Of a stretch of DNA of 64,000 nt, positions 1 to 7,919 are shown piece by piece. The translations under genes were made by a program, and so were the position numbers. This DNA comes from UBA5177 sp002413265 (lineage in GTDB: Bacteria; Chloroflexota; UBA5177): NCBI GenBank assembly GCA_036752825.1, contig DAIORV010000001.1:1-64000 (forward strand), in the 5' to 3' direction. Position 1 is the stretch's first letter. The number at the start of each line of letters is the position of its first letter. Below the pieces are notes generated by a model, which saw nothing but the letters and a program-made list of their open reading frames with translations, had not been told where the DNA came from and did not search any database.

Positions 1-206
1 TCGATGACCTGGCTTCGGTCAGTCCATGGATTGAGCGAGGGATTGAGATATTAGGGCACGCTGTAGTCCTCGAGTCTGGGGGCAAAGAGATCCTGGACAC
101 CTTCTCGAATGAAATGTTCAGGATCAGGCCCACTCGGACCATCAGCTGGGGCCTCGACCAGGAGATGAACTTCAAGACCCGCTCGGTCGGCGGGCCGGTT
201 TGGTGA
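1..206 (+). CDS. C-terminal fragment, PPOX-class F420/FMN-dependent oxidoreductase-like protein
   Basis: An open frame enters from the left edge (codons starting at base 3) and ends at TGA 204-206, giving about 67 residues. The ending contains MFRIRPTRTISWGLD, which resembles the C-terminal strand region of small pyridoxamine-phosphate-oxidase-fold proteins (PPOX class, often F420 or FMN dependent), where an R-P-x-R-x-(I/V)-S-(W/F)-G segment is common. The N-terminus and cofactor pocket lie outside the window, so cofactor and substrate cannot be decided. The family assignment is a recognition call from one motif. Confidence 0.5.
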   Translation, partial: DDLASVSPWIERGIEILGHAVVLESGGKEILDTFSNEMFRIRPTRTISWGLDQEMNFKTRSVGGPVW

Positions 207-326
207 TGAGCGCACAGGCATCTCGCTAGATCTGTGCGCCTTGGTGCTTCACTGCCTGGAGCTGCCCCTGGGCCGTCCTCTGCGACTGTGAGTCTCGCCC
301 GCGGAGGATGAGTGGCGTCTCTCGGA

Positions 327-1107
327 CTACATACCGCCCAGCATTGGATGCTGTTGCACTTGCATCGGGATCAAGCCGGGGGAGAACGCCACGGCGAAGC
401 CGTAGCAAATCAGAGCGCCTCCGGCTACCCAGGCAAGTCGATCGCCTAACGGCAGGGACTTTTCCGCAAAGATCAGCAGCGTGATCACGGCCAAAGCAGC
501 GATATTCATCATTCCGAGAGGGAAGAGAATAGCGAACAGCAGCCAGCAGCAGCCAAGACAATAGAGGCCGTGGGTCAATCCCATCCTCACGGTGCCGGCG
601 TAGCCATCGTGCCAGGAGGTCATGATGAAGGCAAGGGGCGAGCGACACTTTGCGAGACAGGCCCTCTTCAAGGGCGTGAGCTGATAGATGCCGGCAGCAA
701 TAAGCAACACGCCCGCCAGACGCTGCCCGTTTGACATAAACCAAGAGCTATTGCCACCGACGCGCTCCGCAACGATGGCCGCGCCGTAGGCCAAAAGACC
801 GACAACCGACCACGCGAGAAGGTAGGTCGCGGTGAACAGCCACGTGGGCACCGCGGCACGGCCCTGCCTGAATCTGCGCGAACACGAGAATCATTGGTGC
901 GGCAGCAGGGAACATCATGGCCACCATCATCGCTACCCAGACGCCGATGAACAGGGCGGCATCCATGCCCATGGTCAGTCCCATGCCTTGGGCGCTCATG
1001 CTCCTGGCCTGCCAAATCAGGATCGCCCAGGACCCGGCGGAGAGAGCTGCGAGCGAGGCAAGGATCAGGTTGCGCTGACGCCGAAGTGGGAGCGATGCGG
1101 TTGCCAT
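327..1107 (-). pseudogene. DUF2182 membrane protein, split by a frameshift
   Basis: Two overlapping minus frames together make one DUF2182 polytopic membrane protein of about 255 residues. The N-terminal part (1107 down to about 870) has the family-typical segment VAMMVAMMFPAAAPMILVFA. The C-terminal part (about 865 down to 327) continues with PTWLFTATYLLAWSVVG, four more hydrophobic helices and a Cys-rich GLYCLGCCWLL loop. The frames differ by one base, so a one-nucleotide indel near 865-885, just after the FAQIQ residues, breaks the gene. Function is not established; the family is described as a predicted metal-binding integral membrane protein. It follows the DUF1326 gene by about 20 bases, the usual partnership. 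It may be a true pseudogene or a sequencing error; the rest of both halves looks intact. Confidence 0.8.
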
Positions 1108-1128
1108 CGTCCGGACCTTACTACTCGC

Positions 1129-1758
1129 CTATGGCCCAGCCCAGCGAAACGTAGCGTAGTCGGCGCATTTCCCGGTGTTATCCCACTTAAAGTCATGATC
1201 GGTATAGGTGCTTTGTGTGCCATACGCCTGTACCCACTCCTCGCCCGGGAAGAGCGGGTTGGCGTTCAGCTTGATCACGACGGCATCAGGTGCGGCAGCC
1301 GGCACGGCCTCGATGTTCGCATCTAAAATCCCTCCGATGCTGGCTGACCGTTTCTTCCCCTCGTTGCGGTATTCGATCTTCACCAGCTTCGCACCGAGAT
1401 TGTTGCCGATGAGCGGGACTAATGCGCTCGGGGGTCCGCCGGCGGCGCCACTGAAAATCGCCCCCAGGCCTTGCTGCTGTTCTCCACCGGCGCGCTCGTC
1501 GAGATAAGCCGCGGCGGTCCAGTTGCCGCGCGCCATAGCCTCTGTCGCTCGGGCGACCATCACCACGTTCAGGTCCGCAAGATCAACGTCGCCATAACGA
1601 CCCTCGTTCAGATGGAAGACCAGTACCACGTTGCAGTAGCCGTTATCTGGTTCTGCCTGCATGAATCCGAGCGGGGAGATTTCACATGGGCAAACCACAT
1701 CGCAGCTGCAGCTCTCGAAGTACTCGCCCTTCAGGGACCATTGCGTCGCCTCGGTCAT
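1129..1758 (-). CDS. DUF1326 domain protein
   Basis: The 209-residue product begins with WSLKGEYFESCSCDVVCPCE, the hallmark Cys-rich start of DUF1326, followed by a globular beta-rich domain with no signal peptide or membrane segment. The clustered C-x-C and C-x-C residues at about positions 17-25 suggest metal or redox chemistry, but no function is established for the family. The start is an ATG with a GGAGAGGATC Shine-Dalgarno region just upstream (minus strand). The DUF2182 gene follows directly, and DUF1326 and DUF2182 genes commonly travel together, so the two presumably act together at the membrane. Confidence 0.85.
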   Translation of the reverse strand: MTEATQWSLKGEYFESCSCDVVCPCEISPLGFMQAEPDNGYCNVVLVFHLNEGRYGDVDLADLNVVMVARATEAMARGNWTAAAYLDERAGGEQQQGLGAIFSGAAGGPPSALVPLIGNNLGAKLVKIEYRNEGKKRSASIGGILDANIEAVPAAAPDAVVIKLNANPLFPGEEWVQAYGTQSTYTDHDFKWDNTGKCADYATFRWAGP

Positions 1759-1905
1759 GATCCTCTCCTTATTGCCCGCCGCGGCCCCGCATGCCTAGCT
1801 AGCTTCGAGAACCGCCGGGGCACTCTGAGAAATACTACACGCTTGCGATTTTGAAGAGCCGGCCCGGTCATTGGGCCGCCTCTCCACGCTCCTTGTTGGG
1901 GGCTT

Positions 1906-3354
1906 TTAGCCTGGCTTCACGTCGTACGGGGCGGTTGAGTCAATGACGTTGAACATTGCGGTCCCGCTCGACGATGGCGCCGCCTGGGTCCCCGTTACGC
2001 CGGTCACGCTGTAGAGCTCGGTATCGGGGGACCCTCCAACGTCCGAGATCGGTACGGTTATGGTGAACTTCCCCGACGATGGCGAGTAGCTACCTGCCGG
2101 CGAATGTGTGGACGGATAGGTGAGGAACTTGCAGTGCGTTCCACCGCTGACGCCGCACACCGACTCGCCGTCGAAAAACGTCGGCGCGCCGCCATTGTCG
2201 GACTCCATTGCCACGTAGAAGATGTGTCCCTGGTTGTTCGACGTCGGGTTTGCGGTTGGCAGCTTCCAGCGGGTCAGCCACACGAGGTCGGTGCCGGCGA
2301 GAGACGCGTCTGCCAGAAGGCTGCTCAGATTGCCGACCTGCATGGTGACCGTGTACGACTGGTCGTTCTTCGCCTCGGTCAGAGAAGAATTAACTATGTC
2401 GACGTTGCTGTTGGCCAGGGCTGCCGTCTCCGACCCGTTCCCGGCGAAGTACGAAGCCGGGGAGCCGGACGCCGATCCGTAGGCCGGTGAAGGGCGGCTG
2501 ACACTGCCGCCGTACAAGCCCTGTCCGCTCGTCTGATGTGCGAACGCGATCAGAGCCGAGGACTCGCTGTTGAAGTCAGTGTTCGCCGAGTCAGCCCAGA
2601 CCACATCGGCCGCGCCACTCGGGTCGGCCTGGACCGAGATGAAGTCTACGAGCCCGCGGTCGCCGCCCGTCGTGCATCCGATGCCCATGGTGCAGATTGC
2701 ACCGTAATGGTTCGAGTACTCGCTCACTTTCGTAGTTGTGAAGGTAGGGGCCGCATTCGGCGTTCCGGTGCCGCTAACAGCGTTTAGTGTCTGTGCCATG
2801 TACACGTTCCAGACGCCGTTTATTGCCGCAGGTCCGCACGGCTGGTTCGGGCACGAGCCGAGAGTCGGCGTCCCGTACCAAACGATGTCAACCTTGCCAT
2901 TTGAGCCTGCAGCGACCCATGGGAACAGATTGGTTTGCAAGCCGGCGACCTGTGCGCTGACATTGATCGGTGCGGTCCAGGTCGCCCCGTTGTTCGTCGA
3001 AGTGGCCATATAAATGGTGCTAGGACCATCGATCTGGCCGTTCGAATCTACGGAAGCCTGCGACCAAACGACGTAAAAGGTCTGGCCGCCATCCTTCGAC
3101 TTCCATATGAAGCTGGCTGTCGTGGAGAACCCAAAGGGAGCGCTCACGAACAGGTCGTGATATCCGAAGCCATTGGTGGTGGGAGAGATCGAGATGCTCG
3201 GCTCGCCCGCCACGCGCTGATGGTCAACGACGACTTCGTGACCGAATGCCGGAGCGGACGTGCCGCCCTTCCCGGCGTTTCCGCCGGCGCCTACCAGCAG
3301 CGGAACTGCAATGGCCAGCGCGGCGAGTCCGCGAAAGGCCCTCCATCCAGGCAA
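1906..3354 (-). CDS. Secreted sialidase/BNR-type beta-propeller protein
   Basis: The 482-residue protein starts at TTG (no in-frame ATG nearby) with a signal peptide of about 23 residues (basic start, then LAALAIAVPLLVGAG). Asp-box/BNR type repeats are visible, for example SKDGGQTF near residue 85 and STNNGATW near residue 122, as in sialidase-fold beta-propellers. No sialidase catalytic Arg triad can be assigned by eye, so enzymatic activity is not claimed. SKDGGQTF runs straight into YVVWSQ, where family members usually have a much longer stretch between these elements, suggesting an internal in-frame deletion. Probably an extracellular binding or glycan-acting protein. It stands alone, upstream of nothing obviously related. 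Confidence 0.65.
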   Translation of the reverse strand: MPGWRAFRGLAALAIAVPLLVGAGGNAGKGGTSAPAFGHEVVVDHQRVAGEPSISISPTTNGFGYHDLFVSAPFGFSTTASFIWKSKDGGQTFYVVWSQASVDSNGQIDGPSTIYMATSTNNGATWTAPINVSAQVAGLQTNLFPWVAAGSNGKVDIVWYGTPTLGSCPNQPCGPAAINGVWNVYMAQTLNAVSGTGTPNAAPTFTTTKVSEYSNHYGAICTMGIGCTTGGDRGLVDFISVQADPSGAADVVWADSANTDFNSESSALIAFAHQTSGQGLYGGSVSRPSPAYGSASGSPASYFAGNGSETAALANSNVDIVNSSLTEAKNDQSYTVTMQVGNLSSLLADASLAGTDLVWLTRWKLPTANPTSNNQGHIFYVAMESDNGGAPTFFDGESVCGVSGGTHCKFLTYPSTHSPAGSYSPSSGKFTITVPISDVGGSPDTELYSVTGVTGTQAAPSSSGTAMFNVIDSTAPYDVKPG

Positions 3355-3601
3355 ACGAGACGAGTCATTTCGAGTGCAGCCGGGGACGATCGTGGACTTG
3401 CACGTGCTCCTTGCTTCACCGAGTTGGTCGGTATCCCTTCCCTATTAAAGCCCGCTCATCGAAAGCCGCGAGCGAACGATCCGAAAGGCGGCGAGCAAAA
3501 TTCGTGCCACTCCCCTTGAACCAGAAGATGCGCCGAGCACTGAGACAGATGCTCAGTGCCGCGGCGCACCTCCGGATCCCTGTGCTAATCCAACGAGTCG
3601 A

Positions 3602-3877
3602 CTAGGCCGACCGCGAGACCTCGCGAGCGGGCCACGCTCGCTCCTGCTCGGATGCGGCCTTCGGTAAGCGACGCCTTGCCCGGTACTCGTACGAGCCCTT
3701 GGTACCCGCGCTCGGGAGTGAGCGTCTTTCGACGTGACCCCCACGAACGAGCCGTCGCAGGACCACGTAGTGGTGTGATCCGCTTGCTGCACCGACTTCG
3801 CTCGGCTTCACCCAGCCACCGACTTCAATCAGGCGGTTGAGAATGTCCAGGTCCAACCCTGTAAGCGATGAATTCAT
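3602..3877 (-). CDS. Small winged-helix DNA-binding protein
   Basis: The 91-residue protein starts at ATG 3877, chosen because GGGGGAG lies 4 bases upstream; a TTG 12 bases earlier is the only longer option. The sequence LDILNRLIEVGGWVKPSEVG, then HHYVVLRRLVRGGHVER and a beta-hairpin ending YEYRARRRLP, has the pattern of a MarR/ArsR-like winged helix, with the second helix pair as recognition element. It is divergent from the helicase-like gene at 3998, with about 120 bases between the starts, so it may regulate that gene and itself. No effector domain is present. Confidence 0.65.
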   Translation of the reverse strand: MNSSLTGLDLDILNRLIEVGGWVKPSEVGAASGSHHYVVLRRLVRGGHVERRSLPSAGTKGSYEYRARRRLPKAASEQERAWPAREVSRSA

Positions 3878-3908
3878 GATCTCCCCCAAATCGACCAGCG
3901 ATCGGGCT

Positions 3909-3923
3909 AACCGTATCGCGGTT
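3909..3923. promoter_or_regulatory. Inverted repeat in the wHTH / helicase-like divergent promoter region
   Basis: AACCG-tatcg-CGGTT forms an inverted repeat with 5-base arms between the divergent winged-helix gene (start 3877) and the helicase-like gene (3998). A further GTTCGGTTACGGTTT stretch lies at about 3955-3969. Such a site could be the operator of the winged-helix protein, but the arms are short and chance is a real alternative. Confidence 0.25.
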
Positions 3924-3997
3924 CAATGATTCCGTCGAGGGGTTTTCGTTGCAGTTCGGTTACGGTTTCGAGAGTGTCTACGCTAGGAGAGGGAGTA

Positions 3998-5066
3998 ATG
4001 GAGGAGGGCCCGATCCATCGTCGAGCTTCGGTCCTACCAGCAGCAGGCTCTGATCTCGTGGGCTGAGGCCGGCGGCAGAGGAGTAGTCCTGCTGCCGTCC
4101 CCAGCCGGGAGAATCCCTATCTCGGCGGTGGCTATGCAGTCGGCGGCGCGCTCTAGCTTGGTCGTCGTCGACTCCAGAAGGCAGATACCCCTTTGGGAGG
4201 AGGGTCTCCTCCGCATCTTTGGAGACAGCTTTCCCCGCGTCGTTTCAGGCCTTGCTGCGATGCAACAGGGGCAGACGTCACTGTTTCCCTGGGAACCTCC
4301 GGAGGTCACAATCGCCACCTACTCGGAGCTCGCGAGAGCAATAGACGACCTCGATCTGTTCGATCTTGTCGTCTTCGACGACGTTGCGTCGTTGTCTTTG
4401 CGCGGCAGAGCCGCCATTCTAGAGCACCCACCCCCGTCCCACGCCCTGGGCATTCACGTGGGAGGGTCGCCACCGGAGCTCGACGAGGCCGTCACTGCCT
4501 TCGTTGGACGCATCATCTACCCGCCACAGAATCCGCTTCTCGTCGAACAGGACTACGTGGTTCGCGTTGATCTCGAGCCGATGGAGCGCAGGCTATACGA
4601 GACGGCTTCGCGCGAGGGGGGTGACAGCGACCTGAGCAGGCAGGTGGTTCTCAATGCGCACGGTAAGGTGGTGGCAATTGCGGAGCTTGCAGAGGTCGTC
4701 TCCGAAGGTTCCCTTCTCATATATTGTCCTCACGAACCGCTCGCCCGGCGTCTCGCACATTCAATCGGGCTGGGTCTCATAACTCCGCACACCCCGGTGT
4801 TTGAGAAGGCGCGCTCCCTTGCCGACGTCGTGGCCGGATCCATTCCAGGAGCAGTGCTCACGCGGCTTGAGGACATTGCCGGGACGTCAGCCGCAACTCT
4901 CGCCGTAATCGTTTCCGCCCCCCTCAGGGCTGCCCGACGTGCTCGAAATCTCTTCAAATCGAGTGCTGGCTCGGCGTCGATTTTTCAGATCGTAGTTCGA
5001 GACACGTTCGAGGAAGCGGACATCGACGACCCGGACGCTCCTGAGCAGCAGGAGCTTTTTACTTAG
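3998..5066 (+). CDS. Degenerate XPB/SSL2-like SF2 helicase homolog (likely ATPase-dead), frame disturbed at the start
   Basis: The uninterrupted frame runs 3999-5066. The first in-frame conventional start is GTG 4128 (312 aa), but homology begins earlier: LRSYQQQALISWAEAGGRG, then VVLLPSPAG, then LVVVDSRRQIPLWEEGL. This matches the LRpYQ, motif I and L-x-QW regions of XPB-like SF2 helicases. A good ATG with AGGAGAGGGAG upstream sits at 3998, one frame off; one extra G in the GGG run at 4006-4008 would explain it. Key residues are lost: motif I is PSPAGRIPIS instead of PTGAGKT, DEAH is FDDVA, and motif VI is not recognisable. The C-terminal half keeps the helicase-like pattern (FVGRIIYPP, VDLEPMERRLYETASREG, VVRDTFEEAD). 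I infer a non-catalytic SF2 scaffold, perhaps partnering the nearby end-joining genes. Confidence 0.65.
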
Positions 5067-5082
5067 CTCTCGATGAGAGGCG

Positions 5083-5709
5083 TTAGCCCGCCCAGTCTTC
5101 CCGCGCCCCGGTCGGTTCCGCCGCCACGGCGCCCGGGGTTACGCCGGCAGGCCAGAACGGATCATCGTCGGCACGCGCCGGGCGCGCGGACATCTCCACC
5201 CCTGTGCCGGCCATAGAGAGTTTGAGCGCGATCGCCACTCGAACTGAATCTGCAAGATCCATGTGGCCCAGCAGGCAGCGGTCGCCGGCCGTCAAACAGA
5301 AGCGAACCTCGTCATCGATGTCCATCCACTGCAAATCCACAGGTGTCGACAGCTGCTCCAGAGTCAGCTTGTCCAGAAGCTGCTCCGCTGACCACCAGAC
5401 ACCCTGCAGGTCGAGCCACAGGCCCTCACCGAAGGTCTGAAGGGCGTCGGAGAGTGACGTGTCTCCGCTCCAGGGGTGCAAGAGCGTCAATAGAGGAACG
5501 CTTTCAGAAATGGTTTGCGAAGACGGCCGGTAGAAGCGGTCACCGATGCGGACGGCGGCTTGTCGAAGGATCCGTTCCGGGAGCCACGCGCGCACCTCAT
5601 TGGTGGTCTGGACATCCCCGTCGTCCTCATCCATCCGCCACAGCGCGTCCGGATGAGCGCGTAGCAGGTCGCGAAACGTTCCGCTGGTCTCGCTCCTATC
5701 GTTGGACAT
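5083..5709 (-). CDS. Hypothetical protein, third gene of the ku operon
   Basis: A 208-residue soluble protein of unknown function. ATG 5709 is preferred to the longer frame (start 5838) because the extension overlaps the upstream zinc-ribbon gene and has no family-like character. The protein is acidic and Trp-rich (LWRMDEDDGDVQTTNEV, LWLDLQGVWWSAEQLLDKL) with a Pro/Ala-rich tail, and has no signal peptide or membrane segment. It begins 8 bases after the stop of the small zinc-finger gene, which itself overlaps ku, so it is very likely co-transcribed with ku. I do not recognise the family. Confidence 0.6.
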   Translation of the reverse strand: MSNDRSETSGTFRDLLRAHPDALWRMDEDDGDVQTTNEVRAWLPERILRQAAVRIGDRFYRPSSQTISESVPLLTLLHPWSGDTSLSDALQTFGEGLWLDLQGVWWSAEQLLDKLTLEQLSTPVDLQWMDIDDEVRFCLTAGDRCLLGHMDLADSVRVAIALKLSMAGTGVEMSARPARADDDPFWPAGVTPGAVAAEPTGAREDWAG

Positions 5710-5717
5710 GCAGGAAA

Positions 5718-5918
5718 CTACAGGTGGTGCTGAGAACCGACGGGAACGGCTCGCCGATCGGCACGCCGGCTCTCGGCTGCGTCGATTTCCCGCTCCATCA
5801 ATCTCAACCGCCACTCTCGCGCGTTGTGCTTCTGGCATTCAAAGCACAGCGGGTTGTCTCCGACCGACGACCCGCACAACCTGCATTCGGAGGGCTTTCG
5901 AACCTGGCCAGTGGTCAC
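5718..5918 (-). CDS. Small CxxC...CxxC zinc-binding protein coupled to ku
   Basis: A 66-residue protein starting at GTG 5918, whose GTGA overlaps the TGA stop of ku, the arrangement expected for translational coupling. It contains CRLCG near residue 12 and CFEC near residue 25, a four-cysteine zinc ribbon or knuckle, followed by a charged helix (REWRLRLMEREIDAAESRR). No known family is recognised. Position and coupling make a role with Ku, for instance as an accessory or nucleic-acid-binding subunit, a reasonable guess only. Confidence 0.6.
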   Translation of the reverse strand: MTTGQVRKPSECRLCGSSVGDNPLCFECQKHNAREWRLRLMEREIDAAESRRADRRAVPVGSQHHL

Positions 5919-6700
5919 GCGACTTTGTCCTTCTGCTTCGCCTGATCGAGACTGGCCTTCAGCATCTTCATGAGGTCGTTGGCCGCGGTGGCCTTCGGGA
6001 CTTCGCCGCGCTCTTCCGGCTCCTTGCCTTCCAGCTTGGCGTCGATCACGCGTCGAATCTCCTCGGCGTACGTATCGTGGAACTCGGCCGGCTCGAATTC
6101 GTGTGTATAGGCGGCCACCACTGTCTTTGCGACGTCGAGGTCTCGCTCATCCACCTTGACCTCGGGGATCCTGAGCTCCTCAGAGCTTCGGACTTCTGAA
6201 GAAAACCGCAACTGGTTGAGAACCAGGAGCCCGTCGTCGGATCGCACTACTGCGATGTAATCTCTGTTTCGGATGACAAAGCGGGCGATGCCAACCTTCT
6301 TCGTCTGCTGCAGGGCCTGACTGAGCAGGGCATAGGAAACATCCGCTTCCTTCTCCGGCTCCAAGTAGTACGGCTTCTCGTAATAGGAGGGGTCGATTTC
6401 TTCAGGATCGACGAACTCTTCGATCTTGATTCGTTTGGTTCGCTCCTGGTTCGCCTTTGCGAGCTCTTCGTCTGTCAGGACCACATACTGATCCTTGGCG
6501 TACTCATAGCCCTTAACGATTTCGTCCTTATCGACCTCCGTGCCTTCGAGCTTGCAGTACTTCGCATAGCCGATAGGGGAGAGGTCTTTCTCGTGGAGCA
6601 TGGAGAACTTGATCTTGTTCTCCTCCGACGCTGCGCTGTACACGCGCACCGGAATGTTCACCATCATGAAGCTCAAAGAGCCCGTCCACATCGGTCTCAT
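5915..6700 (-). CDS. ku: Ku DNA end-binding protein for non-homologous end joining
   Basis: The 261-residue protein starts MRPMWTGSLSFMMVNIPVR, the typical opening of bacterial Ku, and follows the Ku beta-barrel fold to about residue 215 (HEKDLSPIGYAKYCK, DQYVVLTDEEL, YYLEPEKEADVSYALL, IARFVIRNRDYI), ending in a short basic/charged tail. Bacterial Ku homodimers ring broken DNA ends and recruit LigD, which is encoded at 9081-11882. ATG 6700 has AGGAGG 10 bases upstream. The promoter predicted at 7004-7032 implies a leader of about 300 bases. It is the first gene of a three-gene operon with a zinc-ribbon and a hypothetical gene. Confidence 0.97.
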   Translation of the reverse strand: MRPMWTGSLSFMMVNIPVRVYSAASEENKIKFSMLHEKDLSPIGYAKYCKLEGTEVDKDEIVKGYEYAKDQYVVLTDEELAKANQERTKRIKIEEFVDPEEIDPSYYEKPYYLEPEKEADVSYALLSQALQQTKKVGIARFVIRNRDYIAVVRSDDGLLVLNQLRFSSEVRSSEELRIPEVKVDERDLDVAKTVVAAYTHEFEPAEFHDTYAEEIRRVIDAKLEGKEPEERGEVPKATAANDLMKMLKASLDQAKQKDKVA

Positions 6701-7003
6701 AGGACGCTACCTCCTGCACTGAAACTGAGAGGCGGGTCGGTGAATGCCAAGAAACCTGGTTTGTGTGTTCATCGCCAATCGCTGGTCACCTCGCCCATGA
6801 CGCAGGTGAGGCCCGAAACGGTAGCTCGGGACTCTTCGCTGGATTAGAGGGACCCTACGCTCTCCTTCGCAAAGGCCGCTCGTAACTGCCCGTTCCAAAA
6901 GCACACAAGCCGTTCGCTGCCGAATCGGCTCGAGGGGAAGAATTGGAACATCTGGCCCATTACGAGTACTTGGCCTCCAACGTCTAAATCGGCGGGTATT
7001 CGT

Positions 7004-7032
7004 ATAGTACACCGAAGCAGATTGCGTGCCAA
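7004..7032 (-). promoter_or_regulatory. Predicted sigma-70-type promoter for the ku operon
   Basis: On the minus strand TTGGCA (7027-7032) is followed after exactly 17 bases by TACTAT (7004-7009), a good match to the -35/-10 consensus, placing the transcription start near 6997. Three TACGAGG-type elements lie directly upstream (7046-7099), where an activator would bind. The ku start codon is about 300 bases downstream, leaving a long leader with no convincing gene. Confidence 0.5.
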
Positions 7033-7045
7033 GTCCTTGCCCCGA

Positions 7046-7099
7046 CCTCGTATAAAGTTACGAGGCTAGAAGCCTTCAACTACGAGGTTAAGTACGAGG
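7046..7099. repeat. TACGAGG motif cluster upstream of the ku promoter
   Basis: CCTCGTA at 7046-7052 and TACGAGG at 7059-7065 form an inverted repeat with a 6-base spacer. Two more TACGAGG copies follow at 7081-7087 and 7093-7099 in direct orientation. The centres are about 58, 87 and 99 bases upstream of the predicted ku transcription start, which suits an activator site. Related copies occur at the promoter of the neighbouring DUF5343 gene. A 7-mer seen four times within 54 bases is well above chance. Confidence 0.6.
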
Positions 7100-7135
7100 T
7101 CGCCGAACTTGCATGCGGCCGGGCGAGGCGCGCGC

Positions 7136-7807
7136 CTAGGCGGTGGGCTCGATCGCCTTCAGGATCTCCAGCACCGTCGAAAGCACGCGCTGGTAGTCTG
7201 CCGGCGGCCAGCTGTCGCGGTTCGACGGAATCAGCGCAAGCGCTGCTTCCTTCATCCGGAGTACGCGGTCGACCCTCTCATCACTGCCACGGGGCGTTCC
7301 CGCGATGCGCTCTCGAATGACCTCGTCGGCCGCGGTCACCTGCTCTCTAGCCGGAACCAGGCGCAAATGTTGGGGCTGAGCAATCTCAGCTCCACCTCCC
7401 GAGGCGGTCAGCTCAAGAACCTTGCGAAAGAACCTGGCTGCGTTCTGCGCCTGCGACCCCGAAGCGGTGAGTGCGAAGAACGAGCGAAGGGCCTCCTGAG
7501 ACATGCTCTCTCCGCCGATCTCGATCAGCTCCGCATACGCCTCGTATACGAGACTTCGTAGTGCTGCGCGCCACTCAGCAGTTTGCAAGCTGCGGAAAGC
7601 CGGTGCGGGCCGGCCTCGATCATCGACTATCCGCAGGAACTTCAGCGCGCTCAACAGAGCCCACTCGTTGTTCTCGGCGACCCGCAGCTGGCGCAGGTAC
7701 GCGCGATCCACGATTCGTGGCGCCGTCACGCTCTGAATGCGCTTCAAGAACTCCTGAAACGAGCGCACGGAGCAGTACGCAGGCCGCCGTATGGGAGCTT
7801 CTTCCAT
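7136..7807 (-). CDS. DUF5343 family protein (copy 1)
   Basis: A 223-residue protein; ATG 7807 is preferred over GTG 7840 because the upstream codons overlap the motif-rich promoter region. It shares a clear co-linear core with the gene at 46877: FLKRIQS...IVDRAYLRQLRVAENN then LSALKFLRIVDD against FFERIRD...VDHKFLRKLGVAHNN then LSALKFLGILDE, followed by a shared FRSLQ/YRSLQ and SQAQNAARFF/SQAKNAARFF. This is the DUF5343 pattern, an alpha-helical, wHTH-like domain. It lies downstream of dnaA-like copy 1 (112 bases) and has its own predicted promoter overlapped by TACGAGG sites, so it may be an autoregulated DNA-binding factor. That role is inference. Confidence 0.75.
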   Translation of the reverse strand: MEEAPIRRPAYCSVRSFQEFLKRIQSVTAPRIVDRAYLRQLRVAENNEWALLSALKFLRIVDDRGRPAPAFRSLQTAEWRAALRSLVYEAYAELIEIGGESMSQEALRSFFALTASGSQAQNAARFFRKVLELTASGGGAEIAQPQHLRLVPAREQVTAADEVIRERIAGTPRGSDERVDRVLRMKEAALALIPSNRDSWPPADYQRVLSTVLEILKAIEPTA

Positions 7808-7814
7808 TGACAGA

Positions 7815-7862
7815 CTCGTATCCCTCGTACTCGCGGACACATTGTACGAGGCAGCTACGAGG
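7815..7862. repeat. CTCGTA/TACGAGG motif cluster at the DUF5343 promoter
   Basis: CTCGTA at 7815-7820, CCTCGTA at 7823-7829, TACGAGG at 7845-7851 and TACGAGG at 7856-7862. The inner pair overlaps the predicted -10 box and spacer, the outer pair lies in the untranslated leader, an arrangement typical of repression. A further palindrome CTCGTATACGAG occurs inside the gene at 7541-7552. The same motif precedes the ku promoter, so one protein may act on both. Confidence 0.6.
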
Positions 7863-7870
7863 CGTGTCTA
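7841..7870 (-). promoter_or_regulatory. Predicted promoter of the DUF5343 gene
   Basis: Minus-strand TAGACA (7865-7870) and TACAAT (7841-7846) are separated by 18 bases; each matches consensus at five of six positions. Transcription would start near 7834, about 27 bases before ATG 7807. TACGAGG elements overlap both the spacer and the -10 box. Confidence 0.45.
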
Positions 7871-7919
7871 CTGTCGCCTCAAAATGGTTGGAGGCTTGGG
7901 CGCTCGCGCCCGCTGAAGC

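Noticed and set aside
226..744. 172-codon minus frame
   Set aside because: A shadow of the DUF2182 gene; translation is Arg/Ser-rich and unlike any family.
6844..7032. 62-codon minus frame between the DUF5343 gene and ku
   Set aside because: Its TTG start is the predicted -35 box of the ku promoter, there is no ribosome site and no recognisable family.
7046..7862. Reading the TACGAGG clusters as a replication origin with DnaA boxes
   Set aside because: The motif does not match the TTATCCACA-type DnaA box, no AT-rich unwinding region is present, and no dnaN or rnpA is near.
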